Positions 1 through 6,558 of a stretch of 7,834 nt of DNA are shown here, piece by piece. Where the stretch lies: the NCBI GenBank assembly GCA_022712845.1, contig JAFLJV010000110.1:1-7834 (forward strand), given 5' to 3'. This stretch comes from Sulfurimonas sp. GTDB taxonomy: Bacteria > Campylobacterota > Campylobacteria > Campylobacterales > Sulfurimonadaceae. Each line of letters opens with the position of its first letter. Position 1 is the first letter of the stretch. The notes below the pieces were generated by a model. That model was not told where the DNA came from and did not search any database. It saw nothing but the letters and a program-made list of their open reading frames with translations. Position numbers and translations under genes: made by a program.

Positions 1-1
1 T

Positions 2-1171
2 GTTGATGAGATAAAAGACAAATCTTTAAAACGCCACCTTTTAACACTAACTACTGAGATAAAAAGAGTTACAGTTGAAGAGGAACTTCCATCTGCTGAA
101 GTTATAGATATTGTAGAGAAAAAACTTTACGAAATTACTCAAGACAACCAAACAAGTGACTTTAAAGACTCTCCTAAAATGACTTTTGACACTATGGAGT
201 ACATCAAAGAGATGAAAGCTCGTGGTAATAATATCTTAGTTGGTGTTGATACTGGTTTTCACGAACTTAACAAAATGACAACTGGTTTTGGTAAGGGTGA
301 TTTAATTATTATCGCAGCACGACCTGCAATGGGGAAAACTTCTTTTATCCTAAACACTGTAAACTCACTAATCATGCAAGGTAAAGGTGTAGCTTTTTTC
401 TCACTAGAGATGCCAGCTGAACAGCTTATGCTTAGACTTCTTAGTATTCAAACTTCTATCCCTCTTCAAAAACTTCGCGTTGGAGATATGAATGATGATC
501 AATGGGGCAGACTTAATGGTGCAGTTGATAAAATGAATGATGCTAAACTTTATGTTGATGATCAAGGTAGTTTAAATATCAATCAACTTCGCTCAAAACT
601 GCGAAAACTAAAAAATCAACATCCTGAAATTGAGATAGCTGTAATTGACTACTTACAAATTATGAGTGGTGTTGGAAATCAAGATAGACATCTTCAAGTA
701 TCAGAGATGTCTCGTGGACTTAAAATGCTTGCTCGTGAGTTAGAGATGCCCATAGTAGCACTTTCTCAACTTAACCGTGGACTTGAATCAAGAAATGACA
801 AAAGACCAATGCTTAGTGATATTCGTGAGTCTGGTTCTATTGAGCAAGATGCGGATATTATTCTTTTTGTTTATCGTGATGATATTTACCTTTATAAAGA
901 GGAAAAAGAGCGTGAAAAAGCAGCTAAAGCAGAAGGTAAAGAGTTTATCCCCACTTATATAGAAAAAGAGGAAGAAGATGCTGAAATAATTATAGGTAAA
1001 CAAAGAAATGGTCCAACTGGTCATGTAAAACTTGTATTTCAGAAAAAACTTACTCGCTTTGTTGATGCACCTGCATATTCACAAGGAGTTGAAACCGTAT
1101 ATGAAAATGTAGATACTCGCTCTGCAAAGGTTGATATGGGAAGTGAGTCCATCTCAATGACACCAATCTAG
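2..1171 (+). CDS. dnaB: Replicative DNA helicase DnaB, 3' part (5' end outside the window)
   Basis: Hexameric, ATP-driven helicase that unwinds DNA at the replication fork. The reading frame is open from base 2, so the ATG at 179 is internal. About 59 codons before it encode the end of the N-terminal domain and the linker, leaving 389 visible residues. The RecA-like motor domain is complete. Walker A, ARPAMGKTS, has its Lys codon at 335-337, and Walker B, IAVIDYLQIM, lies near 632-663. The LSQLNRGLE motif follows, then the ESGSIEQDADIILFVYRD block and the KQRNGPTG loop. Between the last two lies a charged stretch at about 896-982 (EEKEREKAAKAEGKEF and onward), longer than in typical DnaB and like the insertion I recall from epsilonproteobacterial DnaB. 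No intein interrupts the motor. The gene ends 16 bp before comEC on the same strand. Family assignment is essentially certain. Confidence 0.98.
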   Translation, partial: VDEIKDKSLKRHLLTLTTEIKRVTVEEELPSAEVIDIVEKKLYEITQDNQTSDFKDSPKMTFDTMEYIKEMKARGNNILVGVDTGFHELNKMTTGFGKGDLIIIAARPAMGKTSFILNTVNSLIMQGKGVAFFSLEMPAEQLMLRLLSIQTSIPLQKLRVGDMNDDQWGRLNGAVDKMNDAKLYVDDQGSLNINQLRSKLRKLKNQHPEIEIAVIDYLQIMSGVGNQDRHLQVSEMSRGLKMLARELEMPIVALSQLNRGLESRNDKRPMLSDIRESGSIEQDADIILFVYRDDIYLYKEEKEREKAAKAEGKEFIPTYIEKEEEDAEIIIGKQRNGPTGHVKLVFQKKLTRFVDAPAYSQGVETVYENVDTRSAKVDMGSESISMTPI

Positions 1172-1187
1172 TTATGCAAAATTAGCT

Positions 1188-2450
1188 ATGATAGAAAAGG
1201 TCTCACTTTTTAATTCAAAAAGAGACTTTTTCCTGTTTTTTTTAATATCTTCATTTATCCTGCTTTACTCTTTACTTATAGAATATAACGAGTATAAAAA
1301 ATTTACCCGTTTTGATTCACAAATCATCAATGCAACTGTTGTTAAACAATACTCTAAAACTAAAGATTTTAAAACTACTCAGATACTAAAACTAAAATCT
1401 GAAAATGGTTTAAGTTTTTATACTAGCTCTAAAAAACAACTCAAAAATCTTCTTCAAAAGCGAGTAAATATTAAAGTATATGGTGGTAAAATGAGTTTTT
1501 ATCAGTACCTTACATATTTTTATGCATATACAAAAATCAAGTTTATTTATGAAGATAAAATTTTAAAAGAAAAATTAAATTCTCATATTTCCTCTTCTCA
1601 CTTAAATAAAGATATAGCAAATATCTATCAAGCTCTTTACACTGCTACACCACTAAGGAAAGAGCTACAAACCACATTCTCTACACTTGGAGTCTCTCAT
1701 TTACTTGCTATTAGTGGTTTTCATTTGGGAGTTCTTAGTGCTTTACTTTTTTTCTTTTTAAAACCTACTTACAGCTTTTTTCAAAACAGATATTTTCCAT
1801 ATAGAAACTCTAAATTTGATATATTTAGTATAGTAGTGATTATTTTATTGTCATATCTAATATTTTTAGACTCTCCACCATCACTTCTCCGTGCTTTTGG
1901 AATGCTTTTAGTTGGATTTATACTTTATGACAGGGGTATAAAAATTATCTCTATGCAAACTCTTTTTGTAACTATTATCTTTCTTTTATGTTTTTTTCCA
2001 AAACTATTTTTTGCACTTGGCTTTTGGCTTTCTGTAAGTGGTGTTTTTTATATCTTTTTATTTCTAATTCACTTTAAACACTTAAGTAAAATCTGGCAAT
2101 TTATCTTAGTCCCGTTTTGGGTGTATCTTTTGATGTTACCATTTTCACTTGTTATATTTGGTAATTTTAGTATTTATCATCCACTCTCAATAATTTGGAC
2201 ATCACTTTTTACACTTTTTTATCCACTTAGTATTTTTCTACATTTTATTGGATTTGGAAATTTATTGGACACTCTATTAGAGAGTTTAATACTTTTAGCA
2301 AAAGAATCAAAACAGATAGAACTTAGTTTTATGTTTTTAATTATACAAATATCTATCTCACTCTTTAGCATCTTTGATAAGCGATTTATCTATACTCTGC
2401 TTACTTTTAGCTTCGGACTTTTTATATACGCAATCTATCATATAACATAA
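1188..2450 (+). CDS. comEC: ComEC/Rec2-family DNA uptake channel, short form
   Basis: Polytopic inner-membrane protein expected to form the channel that brings single-stranded DNA into the cytoplasm during natural transformation. The 420 residues begin with one hydrophobic segment (about 14-31), then a soluble region to about 160. The Competence domain follows, with GVSHLLAISGFHLG at 168-181, DSPPSLLRA at 228-236, FWLSVSGVF at 279-287 and a last membrane segment near 399-417. The C-terminal metallo-beta-lactamase domain of long ComEC proteins is absent. As I recall, Helicobacter and Campylobacter homologues are equally short, so this is not truncation. ATG 1188 is the first start in this frame after the stop at 1158-1160. 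No Shine-Dalgarno is visible, which suggests translational coupling to dnaB. The last 93 bp overlap the convergent gene at 2358-3218. Confidence 0.93.
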   Translation: MIEKVSLFNSKRDFFLFFLISSFILLYSLLIEYNEYKKFTRFDSQIINATVVKQYSKTKDFKTTQILKLKSENGLSFYTSSKKQLKNLLQKRVNIKVYGGKMSFYQYLTYFYAYTKIKFIYEDKILKEKLNSHISSSHLNKDIANIYQALYTATPLRKELQTTFSTLGVSHLLAISGFHLGVLSALLFFFLKPTYSFFQNRYFPYRNSKFDIFSIVVIILLSYLIFLDSPPSLLRAFGMLLVGFILYDRGIKIISMQTLFVTIIFLLCFFPKLFFALGFWLSVSGVFYIFLFLIHFKHLSKIWQFILVPFWVYLLMLPFSLVIFGNFSIYHPLSIIWTSLFTLFYPLSIFLHFIGFGNLLDTLLESLILLAKESKQIELSFMFLIIQISISLFSIFDKRFIYTLLTFSFGLFIYAIYHIT

Positions 2451-3218
2451 TTTAAGACCATATATAAAAATTATCCAAGAAACATATATCCATAAAAATA
2501 AGAACATAACAATAGCAAAAGATCCATACATTGTAGTATATGATTTATTGTAAAAAACATACTCTATAAAAGCATTTTTGGAGATACTAAACACTATAGA
2601 TATGATAAATGAACTAATTAAAGAGGCTTTCACATTAACTTTTGCATTTGGTCCAATTTGAAAAATAAGAAAGAACAATGCCCAAATGATTAAATATGGA
2701 ATTATTGGCAATATATTTACACCAGAAGTTATAGAATTTGACTCTATCATAATTGCTAATTTTGCTGTTATATAAAAAGATGCCCCTAAAGCTATAGGAG
2801 TTAAAGTGAGCATAGTCCAGTATGTTGTAACTGACTCCCAAAGAGTTCTAGGTTTTGCATGAAAAATTTTATTTGCGATATATTCAAAATTTTTAAAAAA
2901 CAGAAGTGAAGCAACTAAAATCATAACAAATCCTATCACTCCTAGTTTTGCAGAATTTTGTAAAAAACCATCGATATATCCCATAATAGTTTCTGAATTT
3001 ACAGGCATAAGATTTGAGAATATGAACCCTTTTATAGTTTCATAATGCTCCTCAAATGATGGTAAAGAAGTGAGAAGTGTTAGCATAATCAAAAGAAGGG
3101 GAATGATGGTAAATATTGTATAAAAACTAAGACTAGCGGCAAAAAGAGTAAGCTCTTTATCTACAAATGTTGTAATAAAAAATTTTATATGCTTTAAAAA
3201 TTTTACATATTTTAACAT
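2358..3218 (-). CDS. YihY/BrkB-family inner-membrane protein
   Basis: Predicted six-helix membrane protein of 286 residues, the usual length for the YihY/virulence factor BrkB family. Family members have been mislabelled ribonuclease BN, and their transport role is unproven. The signature AASLSFYTIFTIIPLL sits at 27-42, followed by a Leu/Phe helix at 95-109. Then come RTLWESVTTYW at 124-134 with its TP-containing helix, and the closing block YGSFAIVMFLFLW (231-243) running into the last helix. The tail after about residue 258 is hydrophilic and Lys-rich. The start at 3216-3218 is supported by AGGAG (complement of 3228-3232) nine bases upstream. The gene is divergent from the cyclase gene and convergent with comEC, overlapping its last 93 bp. 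The overlap encodes only the cytoplasmic tail, so a family core fold is complete without it. Substrate unknown. Confidence 0.92.
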   Translation of the reverse strand: MLKYVKFLKHIKFFITTFVDKELTLFAASLSFYTIFTIIPLLLIMLTLLTSLPSFEEHYETIKGFIFSNLMPVNSETIMGYIDGFLQNSAKLGVIGFVMILVASLLFFKNFEYIANKIFHAKPRTLWESVTTYWTMLTLTPIALGASFYITAKLAIMIESNSITSGVNILPIIPYLIIWALFFLIFQIGPNAKVNVKASLISSFIISIVFSISKNAFIEYVFYNKSYTTMYGSFAIVMFLFLWIYVSWIIFIYGLKLCYMIDCVYKKSEAKSKQSIDKSLIKDAKE

Positions 3219-3298
3219 TTAAATTGTCTCCTGTTTTATAATATTAATATGATATAATATCCTCATTTTTAAAATTATAACATAGATGAGGTCACCAC
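3219..3298. promoter_or_regulatory. Divergent promoter region between the YihY-family gene and the cyclase gene
   Basis: This 80-bp, very A+T-rich spacer must hold the promoters of both flanking genes. On the plus strand an extended -10 element, TGATATAAT, lies at 3250-3258, which would start a leader of about 34 nt. No TTGACA-like -35 is visible, consistent with the weak -35 of Campylobacterota sigma-70 promoters. The cyclase Shine-Dalgarno is GAGG at 3288-3291, seven bases before the ATG. On the minus strand, TATTAT (complement of 3254-3259) is a possible -10 sitting face to face with the plus-strand one, and AGGAG at 3228-3232 serves the YihY-family gene. A perfect 10-bp palindrome, ATATTAATAT, occupies 3241-3250. 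The plus-strand promoter is the well-supported part; the minus-strand one is weak. Confidence 0.65.
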
Positions 3299-5143
3299 AT
3301 GAGTACAAGGCAGAGAATATCAGCCATATTAGCTGGACTGTTTTTTACATATTTAATTGCTATGGTTATCATAATAGCTTTCAATTTTAGAGGTTTTGGA
3401 ATTGAAAATGCAGAAAAAAGAGCTCTACTAACTGCTGAAGTTGTTAAAAGTGGTTTAACTGCTCACATGGTCAATGGTATGATGGACAAACGTGCTTATT
3501 TTCTTAATGAGATTGAAAATATTGAAAATATTAGTTCTATTTGGATTGCACGCTCACCTACAGTTATCAAACAATTTGGTCAAGGGTTTAATAACGAACT
3601 TCCTCGTGACGCTATAGATAGAAAAGTACTTAAAACTGGTGAAATTGAAGAGTTAATGACTGAAACAGCTACAAAAAGTACTATGCGTATGACTATTCCT
3701 TTCACTGCAACAGCATTTGGAACAACTAACTGCTTAGCTTGCCATGATGCTAAAGAGGGAGAAGTTCTTGGTACAATAAGTATGGTTATTGATGTTAGTG
3801 ATGTTAGAGGTAGCAGTTTAGTTACTGTTGGATATACAGCATCTATCGCAATTTTTATAATGTTATTAATTTTACTAATTGTAAATAGATTTTTAAAACC
3901 ATATGTAAATATTTTTTACTCTATTAAAAATGTTATGAAAGCTGCATATAATGGAAATTATTCAAAACGTGTTGATGGTGGAAATTTTAAAGAGAGTAAA
4001 GATGTTGCAGATATGCTTAACACTCTGCTTGAAAAATTACAAAATGTTTTTGATGAGATTGATAAGAAAGTATATGTTTTTCTTCAAAACAAAAATAAAG
4101 AAATTTCCAGTGATCCATTAATAAATATAAATAATACAATTGATCAACTCTCTGAAATATATAAATTTAAACAAACAATAGAACATGATGAAGAACTTGA
4201 AGATATCTATAATAGATTAGCATATGTATTCCAAACTAAATTTGCTCTAGAAGATTTTAGTATTATTGAAGCTGATAGAATTAGTGGTAATAAAACTGTA
4301 GTTTATACTGTAAATGATTGCCATTGTAGTGTTTTAAAAGGGGAATGCCGTGCTGATAGAATAAACTCTATTGTAGACTCAACAATATTTGATCATACAT
4401 GTCCATATTTTAACGAAGATAAGAAAGACCTAAAATACATATGTATCCCATACACTATCTCAAATGAGTTAAATCTTATTATATCAATCATTGCAAAAAA
4501 CGAAGAAGATAGCTTAAGAATTAGAAATTTCATAGGTCTTATTGAAGATTATATTGCTACAGCACAACCTGCTATTGTAAGTAAAAAACTGATGCAAATT
4601 CTAAATAAAATCGCAAGAGTCGATCAGTTAACAGGTATGTATAATCGTAAATATCTTGATGAATTTACAGAGACAACTATTCCTCAAGCATTAAGAACAA
4701 ATACTCCATACGGTATATTAATGATTGATATTGACTTCTTTAAAATGATTAATGATACATATGGGCATGATGTAGGAGATGAGGGAATCAGGGTTGTATC
4801 TCGTGTCATTAAAGATTCTATACGTGAATCAGATGTAGCTATTCGCTTTGGTGGAGAAGAATTTATAGTGCTTCTTCATAACTGTGACAAAAAATTTATA
4901 AAAGAAATTGCTGAAAAAATTCGTATAAGTTTTTCTGAGCAAGTTATTAATGCTGGTTCAGAATCATTTAGTAAAACTCTTAGCGTTGGTACTGTTATGT
5001 TTCCTGAAGATAGTGGCAGTATTTGGAAATGTATTAAATATGCTGATATGTCACTCTACTATGCTAAAGAGCATGGTAGAAATCAAGTAATTTGTTATGA
5101 TAAAAGTATTATAAATGATGTTTCTATGCAGGATTCTTTCTAA
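3299..5143 (+). CDS. Membrane diguanylate cyclase with periplasmic haem-c sensor and GGEEF output
   Basis: Predicted to make cyclic di-GMP from two GTP in response to a periplasmic signal. Of 614 residues, TM1 is at about 9-28, a periplasmic domain at 29-172 and TM2 at about 173-196. A HAMP-like linker follows to about 255, then a cytoplasmic sensor-like region at about 290-430 and the GGDEF domain at about 440-602. The periplasmic domain carries CLACH at 145-149 (bases 3731-3745), a c-type haem attachment motif close to TM2, as in haem-binding Cache/PAS-like sensors of anaerobic bacteria. The cytoplasmic region has C341, H342, C343, C350 and C368. The cyclase looks active: DQLTGMYNR at 442-450, Mg-binding D477, N485, D494 and GGEEF at 518-522. 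RESD at 509-512, five residues before it, is the RxxD product-inhibition site. There is no EAL domain. Transcribed alone; its 3' end faces glcD. Haem binding and the ligand are inferred. Confidence 0.93.
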   Translation: MSTRQRISAILAGLFFTYLIAMVIIIAFNFRGFGIENAEKRALLTAEVVKSGLTAHMVNGMMDKRAYFLNEIENIENISSIWIARSPTVIKQFGQGFNNELPRDAIDRKVLKTGEIEELMTETATKSTMRMTIPFTATAFGTTNCLACHDAKEGEVLGTISMVIDVSDVRGSSLVTVGYTASIAIFIMLLILLIVNRFLKPYVNIFYSIKNVMKAAYNGNYSKRVDGGNFKESKDVADMLNTLLEKLQNVFDEIDKKVYVFLQNKNKEISSDPLININNTIDQLSEIYKFKQTIEHDEELEDIYNRLAYVFQTKFALEDFSIIEADRISGNKTVVYTVNDCHCSVLKGECRADRINSIVDSTIFDHTCPYFNEDKKDLKYICIPYTISNELNLIISIIAKNEEDSLRIRNFIGLIEDYIATAQPAIVSKKLMQILNKIARVDQLTGMYNRKYLDEFTETTIPQALRTNTPYGILMIDIDFFKMINDTYGHDVGDEGIRVVSRVIKDSIRESDVAIRFGGEEFIVLLHNCDKKFIKEIAEKIRISFSEQVINAGSESFSKTLSVGTVMFPEDSGSIWKCIKYADMSLYYAKEHGRNQVICYDKSIINDVSMQDSF

Positions 5144-5160
5144 TTTAACTCTCTGAACAA

Positions 5161-6546
5161 TTATTTTAAACCCATTTTTGCTGGGTTTAAAATATTGTTT
5201 GGATCAAATGCCATCTTAATTGATTTAAACAGATTCATCTCTTCATCCGTAAAAGCCATATGCATATATGGTGCTTTTGCAAGACCTATTCCATGTTCTC
5301 CACTTAAAGTTCCACCTAAATCTATAGTTGCTTGAAAAACTTCTTCTATAGCCTTGTAAGCAATCTTAACCTGTTCAGGGTCATTTCCATCAACCATAAC
5401 ATTTGTATGAACATTACCATCACCAGTGTGTCCAAAACATGGGATGTTTATAGCATACTTTTCAGCAATAGCAGAAAACTTCTCTAATAGTTCTGGAAGA
5501 GCTGCACGAGGAACTGTAACATCCTCATTTAATTTTTTACTGCCATACACACTAAGAGCTGGAGAGGCATTACGACGAGCAAACCAGATATCTGCTACCT
5601 CTTTTTCATTTTGTGCTATTTTAAATTTTTTACATCCATTCTCAAGAAATACTTTCTCAATTTGTGCTAATTGAAAATTTAAATCAACTTCTAAATTTCC
5701 ATCAACATCTGTAACTAAAAGAGCTCCAGCATCTACAGGTAAACCCTTGTTAAAAGTTTGTTCAACTGCACGAATAGTCAAGTTATCTAAAAATTCCATT
5801 GCAACAGGTGTAATCCCGCTAGCCATAGTTTTATAAACAGCGTTCATAGCATCACTTACACTATCAAAAATTCCCATAGCTGTTTTGGTAAGTTTCGGTT
5901 TTGGAATAAGTCTTAAAGTTATCTCACTTAGAACTGCTAAAGTTCCCTCTGAAGCTATTAATATACCACTTATATTATATCCTGCTACATCTTTTATGGT
6001 TTTTTTACCAGCTTTTATAATGTCACCATTTGGAAGTACCGCACGAGTTGCCATCACATAATCTTTTGTTATCCCATACTTCGCAGCTCTCATTCCGCCA
6101 GCATTCTCACTTACATTTCCACCTAACGTTGAGTAGTCTTGAGATGCTGGATCTGGTGGATAAAAAAGTCCTATCTCTTCTACAGCTTTTTGTAAATCCA
6201 TATTTATAACACCAGGTTGAACAACTGCTACCATATTTTTAACATCAATCTCTAAAATTTTATTCATATGTTTTTCCATAGCCAAAACAATTCCACCGCT
6301 ACTTGGAAGTGCACCACCTGTAAAACCACTCCCCGCACCACGAGGAACAATTATTATTTTATGCTCATTACAATACTTTAAAATTTTACTTATATCATCT
6401 TCATTTCTCGGAAAAATCACAGCATCAGGCTCAAAATGTTCTCTTGTCGCATCATAAGAGTATGCTATAAGATGTGCTTTATCAATATAAATATTATCAT
6501 TACCAACAATATCTGTAAAGTATTTTACATGTTTAGAATCAATCAT
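5161..6546 (-). CDS. glcD: FAD-linked oxidase, GlcD-type glycolate/D-lactate dehydrogenase subunit
   Basis: Flavoprotein of the GlcD/D-lactate dehydrogenase family (FAD_binding_4 plus FAD-oxidase C-terminal domain) that oxidises a 2-hydroxy acid to the 2-oxo acid. The 461 residues match the usual length. The FAD-binding loop PRGAGSGFTGG is at 68-78, PPDPASQDYSTLGGNVSENAGG at 130-151, GYNISGILIASEGTLAV at 189-205, EDVTVPR at 341-347, GHTGDGNVH at 372-380 and SGEHGIGLAK at 415-424. All are intact. The start at 6544-6546 follows AGGAG by six bases. It is the second gene of an operon with the PgbA-like gene, three bases apart. Partner subunits GlcE and GlcF are not in the window, so glycolate versus D-lactate cannot be decided. 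The electron acceptor is probably the quinone pool through an iron-sulfur partner (inference). Confidence 0.95.
   Translation of the reverse strand: MIDSKHVKYFTDIVGNDNIYIDKAHLIAYSYDATREHFEPDAVIFPRNEDDISKILKYCNEHKIIIVPRGAGSGFTGGALPSSGGIVLAMEKHMNKILEIDVKNMVAVVQPGVINMDLQKAVEEIGLFYPPDPASQDYSTLGGNVSENAGGMRAAKYGITKDYVMATRAVLPNGDIIKAGKKTIKDVAGYNISGILIASEGTLAVLSEITLRLIPKPKLTKTAMGIFDSVSDAMNAVYKTMASGITPVAMEFLDNLTIRAVEQTFNKGLPVDAGALLVTDVDGNLEVDLNFQLAQIEKVFLENGCKKFKIAQNEKEVADIWFARRNASPALSVYGSKKLNEDVTVPRAALPELLEKFSAIAEKYAINIPCFGHTGDGNVHTNVMVDGNDPEQVKIAYKAIEEVFQATIDLGGTLSGEHGIGLAKAPYMHMAFTDEEMNLFKSIKMAFDPNNILNPAKMGLK
5163..5193. terminator. Bidirectional hairpin terminator over the glcD stop codon
   Basis: A perfect 12-bp inverted repeat, ATTTTAAACCCA at 5163-5174 and TGGGTTTAAAAT at 5182-5193, encloses a 7-base loop (TTTTTGC). 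It lies 19 bp past the end of the cyclase gene and covers the last nine sense codons of glcD and part of its stop codon, so it can act on both convergent transcripts. A+T-rich outer pairs place a U-rich arm at the 3' side in either direction, but there is no clean downstream T run. The stem has only three G-C pairs plus A-T pairs, so efficiency is uncertain. The same bases encode the conserved GlcD ending LNPAKMGLK. Confidence 0.72.
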
Positions 6547-6549
6547 AAA

Positions 6550-6558
6550 CTACTCCTT
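6550..6558 (-). promoter_or_regulatory. glcD ribosome binding site inside the end of the upstream gene
   Basis: Read on the minus strand, AAGGAGTAG forms the last two sense codons (Lys, Glu) and the stop codon of the PgbA-like gene. Its AGGAG (complement of 6553-6557) is placed six bases before the glcD ATG. A ribosome ending on the first gene therefore sits over the initiation site of glcD, which fixes the glcD start and points to translational coupling. Confidence 0.8.

Noticed and set aside
777..962. Open frame of 61 codons on the plus strand inside dnaB
   Set aside because: It is a +2-type shadow of the dnaB frame, with Lys/Phe-rich sequence typical of A+T-rich DNA and no start signal.
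896..982. Possible intein or frameshift in DnaB
   Set aside because: The insertion is only about 20 extra residues, in frame, without splicing motifs, and outside the P-loop site where DnaB inteins usually sit.
788..1024. Open frame of 78 codons on the minus strand inside dnaB
   Set aside because: It lies wholly antisense to the conserved helicase motifs, encodes a low-complexity Phe/Ile-rich peptide and has no family resemblance.
2635..2841. Open frame of 68 codons on the minus strand inside the YihY-family gene
   Set aside because: Alternative-frame shadow of a gene with a well-supported family match.
5426..5674. Open frame of 82 codons on the plus strand opposite glcD
   Set aside because: Antisense to the conserved GHTGDGNVH and EDVTVPR region of glcD; no recognisable domain or ribosome binding site.
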